64,000 nucleotides of DNA. Source: an uncultured Elusimicrobium sp. GTDB lineage: Bacteria; Elusimicrobiota; Elusimicrobia; Elusimicrobiales; Elusimicrobiaceae. The DNA lies in NCBI GenBank assembly GCA_902794125.1, contig CADBFX010000008.1:1-64000 (forward strand). Direction: 5' to 3'. The position numbers and the translations under genes are program-made. Position 1 is the first letter of the stretch; each line of letters starts with the position of its first letter. The notes under the pieces were generated by a model, which saw nothing but the letters and a program-made list of their open reading frames with translations, had not been told where the DNA came from and did no database searches. Below, in pieces: positions 23,603-32,016 of the stretch.

Positions 23603-24991
23603 ATGAACAGAATTAGTTGGCAGGAACTTTTTTCAAAAACCAGAGAATTATTCAAGGTTTCCTTAAAGAAATACTTGCTGTTTCTGTTGCATCTTTCCCC
23701 TCACCAAAACATCGCCCAAACCGTTCTTTCCTATACCGCTTTAGGGACGGTGCTTCTCTGCCTGCCTTTCATGACACGCGGGAACGTTTCCGTAGTGGAT
23801 AATTTTTTTACAGCCGCCGCCGCTGTATCCACTTCCGGGTTAAATAGCGTCAATTTCGCCGAATCTTATACGCTCTTAGGTAAGTTAATCGTGTTATTCC
23901 TCATTCAAATCGGCGGGATCGGATACATGACTTTTTCTTCATTTATCTTTTTATCCTTCTCACAACGCCACCGCCTGCGCCGCCACCAACAAGAAAATCT
24001 TTCCGCGGAAATTTCGCTTCCCAAAACATTGCAATTGTCCGATTTTTTGTGGTCTGCCGTTATTTTTACGGTCATTGCGGAATTGATCGGGATCGGGTTT
24101 CTATATAATTATTTCCGTCACCACGATTTTACTGTACTTAATGCACTGTGGTATAGCATATTCCATAGTATTTCCGCGTTTTGTACCGCCGGGTTTTCGC
24201 TATGGAATAACAGCTTGGAAAACTTTGCCGATAGCAAAACAATCAATATCGTTGTTTCGTGTTTGGCTTTAGCCGGATCTATGGGGTTTATTGTGGTAAC
24301 AGACGTATTTAATTTTATTCGCCGCAAAACAGATTCCATTTCTCTGACGACCAAAATTATCACTTTGGCTACAGCCGCTATGTTGGCCTTCGGTACATTT
24401 ACTTTATTCGTTACCTCACCGGGATTATCGCTAATGGAATCGTTTTTCCAATCAGTAGCTGCTATGACGACGGTTGGGTTTAATACCGTGAAAATAGGAA
24501 CGTTATCCTCGTGTTCGCTGTTACTGCTTATTTTGCTAATGAGTATCGGCGGGGCTCCCTCCGGAACGGCCGGTGGTATGAAAATGACTACCTTTGTGAG
24601 CATGATGGCTATCATGCGCACCCGTTTACAACTTAAAAGCCGCGTGGAATTTTTAGGTCGGCGCTTGCCGCTTATCCGTCTTTACACGGCCACCTCTACC
24701 TTTCTGCTCTACTCCTTATTTTTGTTTACGAGTATTTTCTTATTAACGTGGACGGAAGAATTGCCCTTTTTAAGTATCGTACTGGAATCCACCGCCGCGC
24801 TTAGTACGGGCGGACTCTCCACCGGAATTTCAAGCCAGTTATCCCTCCTGGGGAAATTAATTGTTATCGCCACCATGATTATCGGCCGTATCGGCGTGCT
24901 TACGTTTGGAACAGCTATTATGGCTCACGAAGATGATGACGATGACGACGATAAATCCAAAACCGTTACCACGGAAGATGTGGCCGTTTAA
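23603..24991 (+). CDS. K+ transporter membrane subunit (KtrB/TrkH family)
   Basis: 462 residues, about ten membrane segments. The four pore-loop selectivity motifs are visible: AVSTSGLNS (about 74), AFCTAGFSL (about 195), AMTTVGFNT (about 289) and ALSTGGLST (about 398), each with the family's central Gly; GGAPSGTAGGMKMTTF is also typical. It moves K+ (often with Na+ or H+) across the inner membrane. The C-terminus ends in a run of seven Asp, unlike most family members. The cytoplasmic gating subunit (KtrA/TrkA) is not in this window. rimO follows after 2 bases. Confidence 0.9.
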   Translation: MNRISWQELFSKTRELFKVSLKKYLLFLLHLSPHQNIAQTVLSYTALGTVLLCLPFMTRGNVSVVDNFFTAAAAVSTSGLNSVNFAESYTLLGKLIVLFLIQIGGIGYMTFSSFIFLSFSQRHRLRRHQQENLSAEISLPKTLQLSDFLWSAVIFTVIAELIGIGFLYNYFRHHDFTVLNALWYSIFHSISAFCTAGFSLWNNSLENFADSKTINIVVSCLALAGSMGFIVVTDVFNFIRRKTDSISLTTKIITLATAAMLAFGTFTLFVTSPGLSLMESFFQSVAAMTTVGFNTVKIGTLSSCSLLLLILLMSIGGAPSGTAGGMKMTTFVSMMAIMRTRLQLKSRVEFLGRRLPLIRLYTATSTFLLYSLFLFTSIFLLTWTEELPFLSIVLESTAALSTGGLSTGISSQLSLLGKLIVIATMIIGRIGVLTFGTAIMAHEDDDDDDDKSKTVTTEDVAV

Positions 24992-24993
24992 TT

Positions 24994-26277
24994 ATGAAAT
25001 TTTATCTAATTAGTCTGGGCTGCCCTAAAAATTTAACCAATAGCGAAGAATTTTCCGCGCGGTTACTTGCCAAAGGGCATGAAATGGTTTTTGCGCCCGA
25101 AGAAGCCGACGAAATTATTATTAATACATGCGGTTTTATTGATTCGGCCGTTCAGGAAGCCAAGACGGAAATTCGCCAAGCAATTTCTCTAAAAAAGAAA
25201 GGTATTGTAAAAAAGGTGGCCGTTACAGGGTGTTTAGTAGAGCGTTTTAAAGAACAAGTGGCGGCCGAATTTCCGGAAATTGACACGCTTTTTTCTATCG
25301 GGGCACAAGAACAAGTAGAAAAAACTCTACGCAAAAAAGGTGCTTTCTTAGAGCCCTTACCGTCCTCTCTTTATCTTCCTCCGTACAAAATGAGTTTAAC
25401 CGCCCCGCACACGGCTTATTTAAAAGTGGCGGACGGCTGTAATAACCGTTGTGCTTATTGTACAATTCCTTTTATCCGCGGCAATTACCGCTCCAAACCG
25501 ATGGAGGATATCTTGCGGGAAGCCGCGCTGATGGTGGAACACGGTGTAAAAGAGATCTCTTTAATTGCGCAAGATACCACTTCTTACGGTATGGATTTAT
25601 ACGGTCGGCCGTATTTATTGGAACTGTTAGAAAAATTATTAAAAATCCACGGTTTGGGACGTTTACGCATTATGTACGGTTATCCACACCGCGTCACCCA
25701 AGAAATCGCCTCTTTAATAGCCTCTACGGACAAAATTTTTCATTATATAGATATTCCGCTGCAACACATTGCCGACCCGGTGCTTAAGCGCATGAACCGC
25801 CATTGTGACGGAGCCCAAATCCGCCGGACACTGGACATGCTTAAAAAAACTGTACCGGATATTTCGCTACGTACTAATTTTATTGTGGGGTTCCCCGGTG
25901 AGACAGAAAAAGATTTTAAAGAACTACAACGGTTTGTGAGCGAATACGAATTTGACAATATGGGTGTATTTGAATACTTCCGCGAAGCAGGTACTGCCGC
26001 CTACGACATGGAGCAAATTCCGCAAACGGTAAAACACACACGTGCGCTCGCCTTAGAAGAAACCCAAAGCCGCGTGATTGATAAAATCAATAAAAAATTA
26101 ATAGGCACTACATTAGAAGTAATTGCGGACGGCCCCACCTTTGGGCGTACGTATAAAGATGCTCCGGATATTGACGGCAAGGTAACATTTGCTAAACCTG
26201 TTACAATGGGAAATATTTTTAAAGCAAAAGTAATAAAAGCAGAAGGATACGAACGCACGGTAGACCCTATTAAGTAA
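24994..26277 (+). CDS. rimO: Ribosomal protein S12 methylthiotransferase
   Basis: 427 residues, radical-SAM methylthiotransferase. N-terminal UPF0004 domain with Cys ligands (SLGCPKN, NTCGFI, VTGCLVERF); radical-SAM core with VADGCNNRCAYCTIPFIRG near 147; then a C-terminal TRAM domain (about 360-427). SLGCPKNLTNSE and EYFREAGTAAYDM are closer to RimO than to MiaB. It adds a methylthio group to an Asp of S12. Only 2 bases from the ktrB-like gene, so co-transcribed; no strong Shine-Dalgarno. Confidence 0.93.
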   Translation: MKFYLISLGCPKNLTNSEEFSARLLAKGHEMVFAPEEADEIIINTCGFIDSAVQEAKTEIRQAISLKKKGIVKKVAVTGCLVERFKEQVAAEFPEIDTLFSIGAQEQVEKTLRKKGAFLEPLPSSLYLPPYKMSLTAPHTAYLKVADGCNNRCAYCTIPFIRGNYRSKPMEDILREAALMVEHGVKEISLIAQDTTSYGMDLYGRPYLLELLEKLLKIHGLGRLRIMYGYPHRVTQEIASLIASTDKIFHYIDIPLQHIADPVLKRMNRHCDGAQIRRTLDMLKKTVPDISLRTNFIVGFPGETEKDFKELQRFVSEYEFDNMGVFEYFREAGTAAYDMEQIPQTVKHTRALALEETQSRVIDKINKKLIGTTLEVIADGPTFGRTYKDAPDIDGKVTFAKPVTMGNIFKAKVIKAEGYERTVDPIK

Positions 26278-26302
26278 ATTCTCTGTGTTGCATATAAAAC
26301 AA

Positions 26303-26333
26303 AAACGGCGGGCTTTTGGCCCGCCGTTTGTTT
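26303..26333. terminator. Bidirectional terminator between rimO and the prepilin remnant
   Basis: 11-bp stem (26303-26313 with 26319-26329), 5-base loop; T-rich on both sides (GTTTTG on plus, TTTTTGTTTT on minus), serving both converging genes. Confidence 0.8.
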
Positions 26334-26346
26334 TGCAAAACTTCGA

Positions 26347-26883
26347 TTAGGACGCTTTAATAGCCGATGCGGCATAGGTGCGGCCAGCTTTGGTGGAGAT
26401 TTCAGCATATGTATCTACACCCATATAGTCGGCGCACAATTCTTGGTCGTCAGTCGTCGTCCCTTCGCACCAGGGTTGATGCGGATCATCGTATTTTTTA
26501 TAAATCTTATACGAATATTGACCCGTACCTCACTACACCGGAGTTGTTACCAGATTTCGTGTTGGTACCAACCAATTGGATGGCATAACCGTTACCGACG
26601 GTTCCGGCCTCCGTGCTGCTCGTGCTGCAGTTGCCTTGGGCAGCTTTGGCCAGCTTCGTGCAGTACAAAGATTGAGCAGCAGCGTTGGCAGGAGCTACGT
26701 CCAACGCAGTCCACGTGGTCGTGTAGTTACCGCTTTTCATTTTGTAGCGTTGTTGAGAGTTAACTACCGTACCAATCATGGTATCAGCTTCCGCGGTGCG
26801 GGAGCGTTCTACGGGCCAAGATCCCGATGATAAGTACTACCACCAGGAGTTCGATCAGGGTGAAACCCTTATTATTATTCATG
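26347..26883 (-). pseudogene. Type IV prepilin-like gene with two frame disruptions
   Basis: Starts MNNNKGFTLIELLVVVLIIGILA at 26883 with GGAGG upstream, a standard prepilin leader and helix. At about 26811 the frame breaks: the expected AIALPQYQKA-like segment is missing and the text resumes one frame over as VERSRTAEADTMIGTVV. It continues through a pilin globular region with Cys (YCTKLAKAAQGNCS, then near 26523 a probable one-base gain) to GQYSYKIYKKYDDPHQPWCEGTTT and a stop at 26347. Content and length match an Elusimicrobium-like pilin. Single-base and short-deletion changes may be natural decay or sequence error. Confidence 0.85.
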
Positions 26884-26985
26884 AAACCTCCTACAGTTTT
26901 ATTATAAGGATCGTGTAACCTTTGCAGGCTACCTTTTTAGTTTACCAGTAAATAAAAAAAATTGCAAGAATTTTTTACCCTTTCC

Positions 26986-27615
26986 TTAGCGTAAACTAAT
27001 AAGCTGCATATCTAGCGTAATATTCCCGTCTTTATATACCAGTTGATGCGGAACTTGCACACTCTCTTTTGTAGTGGAGGGAGCATATTCTGCATACGTT
27101 AAATCAGCCGTGTTTAATAAAGTAATTGTTTTTGCCGCAAACGGATAAACCGCTTCCGGAGCATACAACAAACGAACAGTTGCATCTTTACCTTTGTAAG
27201 TGATAGTTAACTGCGTTTTAGCGGAAGAATAACTTTTGTAATCACCCGGTTCCAACAAAAGCAAATTCAAAAATTGCTCAATTCGGCCGCGCACGAGTAG
27301 CTTATCCACGTCCGGGAATAAATATTTATAAGCCGTACCCACCGGGGTAACGGTGGCTTGTAAAGCACGATAAGTTCCCCCCGTTAGTACTTGCACGTCA
27401 AATTCGCTATCGCCAATTTTTTTAATAAGAAGCACCCCTTCCAAATACGCATCACTCAGTTGCCCCACTACTTTAAACGCTGCCTGTTGATGTCCGCCCG
27501 CAAAAAAATCTACCCGCTTATGCTCTCGCACCTGAGTGGGAAGTTGCTTAATGGGGGCAGTCGCACAAGCACACAAAACAAATGCTGCTGAAAATGTTAA
27601 AATTTTTTTAAACAT
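26986..27615 (-). CDS. Putative outer-membrane lipoprotein (LolB/DUF3261-like?)
   Basis: 209 residues. Signal peptide with lipobox LCAC (Cys15). The mature part alternates hydrophobic and polar residues in a beta-rich pattern (FKVVGQLSDAYLEGVLLIKKIGDSEFDVQVL, then YRALQATVTPVGTAYKYLFPDVDKLLVRGRIEQFLNLLLLE), reminiscent of LolB/LolA-type or DUF3261 lipid-binding lipoproteins. That similarity is by pattern only. AAGGAGAAAGGGT precedes the ATG. Divergent from the WecA-like gene, 33 bases apart. Confidence 0.55.
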   Translation of the reverse strand: MFKKILTFSAAFVLCACATAPIKQLPTQVREHKRVDFFAGGHQQAAFKVVGQLSDAYLEGVLLIKKIGDSEFDVQVLTGGTYRALQATVTPVGTAYKYLFPDVDKLLVRGRIEQFLNLLLLEPGDYKSYSSAKTQLTITYKGKDATVRLLYAPEAVYPFAAKTITLLNTADLTYAEYAPSTTKESVQVPHQLVYKDGNITLDMQLISLR

Positions 27616-27632
27616 ACCCTTTCTCCTTATTA

Positions 27633-27641
27633 TGATATTAT
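27633..27641 (+). promoter_or_regulatory. Extended -10 box, leaderless start
   Basis: TGATATTAT ends 7 bases before the ATG at 27649; no Shine-Dalgarno lies between. Confidence 0.5.
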
Positions 27642-27648
27642 AGATATT

Positions 27649-28674
27649 ATGAGCACATTTGTCCTTTACCTCTTAAGTGCCTGCAGTGCCTATTTGCTTA
27701 CGGCGGTTGTGTTACCGCCGCTACATCGCTACACCTTACGCCAATTAGCCGACCGCCCGGGCGGACTTAAAACTCATAAACGTCCCGTTTCTGCCGTAGG
27801 CGGTAGCGCTATCTTAATAGGGGTACTGGGCAGTTTAACACTGATTCGCTTCTGCACGAATTTCCCTTCCGGCACGCTGCATAACCTACGCGGTATTTTT
27901 ATAGGGGGCGCACTCATTTATGCCATGGGGATTTTAGACGACATGCGCAAACCGGGCGGACTCCCGATAAGCGTAAAATTAATTTTTCAAGCGGCGGCTA
28001 CAGCAGCCCTTATTTATTATGATGTAGTTATTCATGTATTTACCACGCCCTGGTTAAGTATTCCGCTTACTTTTTTGTGGGTAGTCGGCCTGACCAATGC
28101 CTTTAATCTATTGGATATTATGGACGGGCTTTGCGTCAGCCAAGCCGTTGTATGCACCTTGGGGTTGGCGGTAATTGCGCTACCTTCGGAATTTATTTAC
28201 GTTAATTTTGCGGCGTTAGCACTTTTAGGTGCGTGCCTGGCTTTTTGGCCACACAATCACGCTAAGAAACACAAGATTTTTTTGGGGGACAGTGGATCTA
28301 ATTTACTTGGTTTTTTGATAGCGGCTATTTCGCTAGGAACGGGATACAGTCGCCATTCCGATTGGGGATTTTTGGCTCCTTTATTCATTTTGGCCGTACC
28401 GCTTTTTGATACGTTCTTCGTATCATTAGCCCGAATCTTAAAAGGGAAAAACCCGTTAAAAGGCAGTAACGATCACGCCGCCTTGCGTTTAAAAACAGCG
28501 GGGTGGAAGCCATCTCGCATTGTGCTAGCGTTTATAAGCACCGGGCTATTTTTCAATTCTCTCGCTTTTGCACTAACCCGTTGCACCCCGGTTATAGCGA
28601 CGTCTTTATTTTTAATTGCTTTTCTGCTGGCAGCTACCGGCACTTTTTGGCTACTAATGCTGAGGACTTCCTAA
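27649..28674 (+). CDS. Undecaprenyl-phosphate sugar-1-phosphate transferase (WecA/MraY family)
   Basis: 341 residues, about ten membrane helices. It transfers a sugar-1-phosphate (GlcNAc or similar) to undecaprenyl phosphate at the inner membrane, starting a surface glycan. Family motifs: GGSAILIG near the start, ILDDMRK (Asp pair), LTNAFNLLDIMDGL, KIFLGDSGSNLLGF and a His-containing GSNDHAALRL loop. These fit the WecA/TagO branch rather than MraY. It overlaps the next gene by one base (TAATG); the pair may serve one glycan pathway. Confidence 0.85.
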   Translation: MSTFVLYLLSACSAYLLTAVVLPPLHRYTLRQLADRPGGLKTHKRPVSAVGGSAILIGVLGSLTLIRFCTNFPSGTLHNLRGIFIGGALIYAMGILDDMRKPGGLPISVKLIFQAAATAALIYYDVVIHVFTTPWLSIPLTFLWVVGLTNAFNLLDIMDGLCVSQAVVCTLGLAVIALPSEFIYVNFAALALLGACLAFWPHNHAKKHKIFLGDSGSNLLGFLIAAISLGTGYSRHSDWGFLAPLFILAVPLFDTFFVSLARILKGKNPLKGSNDHAALRLKTAGWKPSRIVLAFISTGLFFNSLAFALTRCTPVIATSLFLIAFLLAATGTFWLLMLRTS

Positions 28675-29939
28675 TGCACACGCACACGCTTATTTTAGGG
28701 GCCGGACTCGCCGGCCTAAGCACCGCTTACCATTTAGAACAAGCCGGCCGGCGCGACTATATTTTGCTGGAGCAAGAAAATGAGCCCGGGGGATGGGCAC
28801 GCAGTATTTATAAAAAAGGTTTCACTTTTGATTTTTCCGGGCATTTATTGCATTTGCATACTCCGTACGGGAAAAAACTGGTTACCCGCTTATTAGGAAA
28901 AAATCTGCACCGTGTGAAACGCCGCGCTTGGATTTACACGCACGATTCGCGCGTTCCTTTCCCGTTTCAAGCCAATTTGTTTGCCCTGCCGCCCAAAGAA
29001 CGTGCGGCTTGCTTAAACGGGCTTGCTTCCGCGGCGACCCGCCGGTATAAAACGCCTCCCGCTCATTTTAAAGCGTGGTGTTTACGTGCTTTTGGAAAGG
29101 GAATCTATGAACAATTTTTGCGTCCCTATAACACAAAATTATGGGGCCGCTCTCCACGTGAACTTACGGCCGAATGGTGTAATCCATTTATTCCCCGCCC
29201 CACTCTCGCGCAAATTCGGCGCAGTGCGCAACACCCGTTGGATAAAACATTAGGATATAATGCTTATTTCTACTATCCTCAAAAAGGCGGTTGCGGTGCT
29301 TTGGTGCACGCATTGGCCAAACAAGTGCAAGTGCAAACCAACACGCGTGTTACGCGCATTGATTTAAAAAATAAAACCGTTTATGCCGGATCCAAAAAAT
29401 TTACTTTTGATAAATTGGTAAATACACTTCCGCTACCTGTTTTTTTAAAACTACTGCAACAGGAACCCGATCTAACTCCCTTGGCGGGCCATCTTTGCGC
29501 AGCAAATGTAACGGTGTATCAGGTGGCCCTGCAAGGCAAGTCCACTCCGTTTAGTTGGATTTACTGCCCCGACAAACAAGATCCCTTCTACCGCGTAGGC
29601 ATGTATAGTTCTTTTGCGTCCGCGAATGCCCCGAAAGATTGCTACTCCTTATACGTAGAAATCCCCGGCTCACGAACCGTACAGGAACGGACCATTTGGC
29701 AGGCATTGCAAAAAAAAGGCATTGTGAAAAGTGCGGATAAAAAACTGTTCTCTTTTTGGCAAAAAATTCCATTTGCCTATGCAATATACGATAAAAAACG
29801 CACAAAAACCGTTCAAACCGTTTTAAAGAAATTACAACAAAAAAATTGCTTTTGCCTGGGCCGCTACGGTCGGTGGGAATATTCCTTTATGGAAACCGCC
29901 CTACTGCAAGGCAAAGAAGCAGCGCAAAAACTGCTATAA
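28674..29939 (+). CDS. FAD-dependent amine oxidase / UDP-galactopyranose mutase-like protein
   Basis: 421 residues from the ATG at 28674, which overlaps the previous stop. N-terminal dinucleotide-binding motif LILGAGLAGLSTAYHLEQ, then ENEPGGWARSI. Middle phrases FDFSGHLLHLHTPYGKKL, PFPFQANLFALPP and FLRPYNTKLWGRSPRELTAEW closely resemble flavoproteins of the protoporphyrinogen-oxidase/UGM-like group found in surface-polysaccharide clusters. The C-terminus GRYGRWEYSFMETALLQGKEAA completes the FAD fold. Coupling to a WecA-like gene suggests a role in nucleotide- or lipid-sugar rearrangement; the substrate is unknown. Confidence 0.75.
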   Translation: MHTHTLILGAGLAGLSTAYHLEQAGRRDYILLEQENEPGGWARSIYKKGFTFDFSGHLLHLHTPYGKKLVTRLLGKNLHRVKRRAWIYTHDSRVPFPFQANLFALPPKERAACLNGLASAATRRYKTPPAHFKAWCLRAFGKGIYEQFLRPYNTKLWGRSPRELTAEWCNPFIPRPTLAQIRRSAQHPLDKTLGYNAYFYYPQKGGCGALVHALAKQVQVQTNTRVTRIDLKNKTVYAGSKKFTFDKLVNTLPLPVFLKLLQQEPDLTPLAGHLCAANVTVYQVALQGKSTPFSWIYCPDKQDPFYRVGMYSSFASANAPKDCYSLYVEIPGSRTVQERTIWQALQKKGIVKSADKKLFSFWQKIPFAYAIYDKKRTKTVQTVLKKLQQKNCFCLGRYGRWEYSFMETALLQGKEAAQKLL

Positions 29940-29940
29940 T
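29932..29940 (+). promoter_or_regulatory. Extended -10 promoter, leaderless start
   Basis: TGCTATAAT, inside the end of the upstream gene, ends 9 bases before the ATG at 29950; no Shine-Dalgarno lies between. Confidence 0.6.
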
Positions 29941-29949
29941 TAAAATACC

Positions 29950-31080
29950 ATGAAAGTACTCGTTTTTGGGGGCAGTTTTGACCCCGTCCACAAAGGCCAT
30001 GTAGCACTTTTCCGCCGGGCTATGAAAACCATCTGCCCGGATGTGGCTCATATTGTGCCGGCTTATCACTCGCCGTTTAAGGCCAAATCTCCCACGCCCT
30101 TTCGCTTACGCATGAAGATGGTCAAACTGGCCTTTAAAAATTGCGGCAACAATATTATTTTTGATGATTACGAATTGCAACAGGGTGGCAAAACTTATAC
30201 GTATCAATTGGTCCAATATTTGCAAAAGCGCTACCTCAATCCCGAAATTTATTTACTCGTCGGTACAGATTGTTTAAACGACGTACACAATTGGAAAAAT
30301 CCGGAGATTATTTTTAAAAATTCCGTGGTCGTGGCAGGCAAACGTAAAGGCTACCACGAAAATCCGGCCTCCTTTAACCACATATTTTTACCGGGATTTT
30401 TCCCTAAACTTTCTTCCAGCCGGGTGCGTGCTCATATTTTAGCCAGTGGAGATATCCCAAATACCGTGCCGGCTTCTATTGCGCCGACTATTCGCCAAAA
30501 CAAACTCTACGGCTTGGACGTACACGATTGGTTAAAAGCCCATTTAAAAACAAACCGTTATTTGCACTCCAAAAATGTAGCGGAAATGGCGGCCGTCTTT
30601 AGCGATATTTATGATGTTAATGTAGAAACCGCCGTGCGCGCCGGCATTTTGCACGACGCGGGAAAAGGGTTTTCCGGGCCGGAACTGATTTCTTTCTGCC
30701 AAAAGCATAAAATAAAAGTTCCGTTTTTTGAAGATATTTGCCAACAGGAACCCAGTTTATTGCACAGTTTTGTTTCCGCGTGGCTGGCCAAACACGTTTT
30801 TGGCGTAAAAGATAAAAATGTTCAAGCCGCCATTGCCGAACATACACTGGGTAGTTTGCACATGAGCACGCTTTCCAAAATTTTATTTGTGGCGGATATT
30901 TCTTCTAAAGACAGAAAATACAAAGATGCTTTTTTGATTCGCAATTTGGCACTGCAAGATTTGGATAAAGCCCTTCTGTATGCCGCCAACCGTAAATTAT
31001 TATTTACGATTGATTCACAGAAGTGGCTCTGTCCGTTAGGGATTGATCTATGGAATCATCTCATCAAGCAAGAAAAATAA
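29950..31080 (+). CDS. nadD: NadD-YqeK fusion: nicotinate-nucleotide adenylyltransferase plus HD phosphohydrolase
   Basis: 376 residues, two domains. The N-terminal part (1-190) is NadD: FGGSFDPVHKGHVAL (nucleotidyltransferase HxGH-type site), YHSPFKAKSPTPF, LVGTDCLNDVHNWKN and the ISSSR-like KLSSSRVR; it makes deamido-NAD from nicotinate mononucleotide. The C-terminal part (about 195-376) is an HD domain of the YqeK type: HSKNVAEMAAVF, AGILHDAGKG, AIAEHTLG and LFVADISSKDR. YqeK proteins hydrolyse diadenosine tetraphosphate. These are often separate neighbouring genes; here they are one chain. It overlaps the next gene by 31 bases. Confidence 0.9.
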   Translation: MKVLVFGGSFDPVHKGHVALFRRAMKTICPDVAHIVPAYHSPFKAKSPTPFRLRMKMVKLAFKNCGNNIIFDDYELQQGGKTYTYQLVQYLQKRYLNPEIYLLVGTDCLNDVHNWKNPEIIFKNSVVVAGKRKGYHENPASFNHIFLPGFFPKLSSSRVRAHILASGDIPNTVPASIAPTIRQNKLYGLDVHDWLKAHLKTNRYLHSKNVAEMAAVFSDIYDVNVETAVRAGILHDAGKGFSGPELISFCQKHKIKVPFFEDICQQEPSLLHSFVSAWLAKHVFGVKDKNVQAAIAEHTLGSLHMSTLSKILFVADISSKDRKYKDAFLIRNLALQDLDKALLYAANRKLLFTIDSQKWLCPLGIDLWNHLIKQEK

Positions 31081-31946
31081 TAGGCCGTATATTATTGATT
31101 GGGATGTTAGGGGCGTTGGGCTGGTCTTTTTGGGCCCAGCAAACTTCCGTTTTGATACAAAAATTAGTCCGGCGCGAAAACCAACCGGTAGAAATTACTC
31201 TTGGAACGCGGCCCGCTATGCGTGTTTCCTACAATCCCTCCAGCCGAAAAGCATTTGTTACGCTTACGCCCCCCGAAGATACGTGCCTGGCCAATAAAAA
31301 GCGTTGTCCCCCCCATATGCCCAAAGGATACCGTTTTTTAACTCCCAAAACAGAGTCGCAAGAAACCTATTGGGAAGAATTTAAATACACCTTAACCAAC
31401 TGGCGTTATAACCCTTTACTCGTAGGAAAAGTGCTATGGGGTTATTTAACAGCCGTACACGAACGGCGCACTAATTTATCTCCGGCTGAGTTCATACTGC
31501 TTAGTAAAGAACTATCTCTATTGGAGACAAACGATTTTACGGTAAAACTAATACAGTCCAAAAAGAAAAAATCCCGCAAACAGCAGGCAGAGCCGGACGG
31601 ATTACCCGCCCCGGTAAAAGATATGGCCCCGCTAGCGGTGCAGGACCGACCGATTATTGTGGAAATTTTAAATGCTTCCGGCAAACGCGGGTTGGCCGCT
31701 GAACTGACGCAGTATTTGCGCGATAAAAACCAAAAAGGACTTCTGCGGGTAGACGTTTTGCAATACGACAATTACCCCACCCAGGAAGAAACCTCTTGGC
31801 TGGAAGATTATACCGGCCGTACCGTACAATTAAAACAACTGGGCAATGCTATTGGCATTAACAGTGAAATCCGCGCCGGAACGGCCCCCAACGTAATTTG
31901 CGATACACGCATTATCATTGGCAAAGATTTTACGGTGCCGCTGTAA
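31050..31946 (+). CDS. Membrane-anchored protein with LytR C-terminal domain
   Basis: 298 residues. A single N-terminal membrane segment (about 11-27) follows basic residues, so the bulk is probably periplasmic. A middle region of about 140 residues is unrecognised, with a lysine-rich stretch (KKKKSRKQQ near 171). The C-terminal part (about 200-298) reads IIVEILNASGKRGLAAELTQYLRDK and ends near NVICDTRIIIGKDF, matching LytR_C. Together with nadD, rsfS and argS nearby, this resembles the common nadD-yqeK-lytR-rsfS order, in which a LytR-type protein sits between yqeK and rsfS. The LytR catalytic domain itself is absent. Confidence 0.7.
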   Translation: MESSHQARKIIGRILLIGMLGALGWSFWAQQTSVLIQKLVRRENQPVEITLGTRPAMRVSYNPSSRKAFVTLTPPEDTCLANKKRCPPHMPKGYRFLTPKTESQETYWEEFKYTLTNWRYNPLLVGKVLWGYLTAVHERRTNLSPAEFILLSKELSLLETNDFTVKLIQSKKKKSRKQQAEPDGLPAPVKDMAPLAVQDRPIIVEILNASGKRGLAAELTQYLRDKNQKGLLRVDVLQYDNYPTQEETSWLEDYTGRTVQLKQLGNAIGINSEIRAGTAPNVICDTRIIIGKDFTVPL

Positions 31947-31968
31947 GGTCGCAAAGAAAGTTTAAAAA

Positions 31969-31977
31969 TGCTAGACT
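31969..31977 (+). promoter_or_regulatory. Candidate extended -10 of rsfS
   Basis: TGCTAGACT, 39 bases before the ATG at 32017. A CAGGAG ribosome site follows, so this gene has a normal leader. Confidence 0.4.
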
Positions 31978-32016
31978 AAAAGGAGTAGAAAGCACGGTTG
32001 TAACAGGAGTTGTTTT

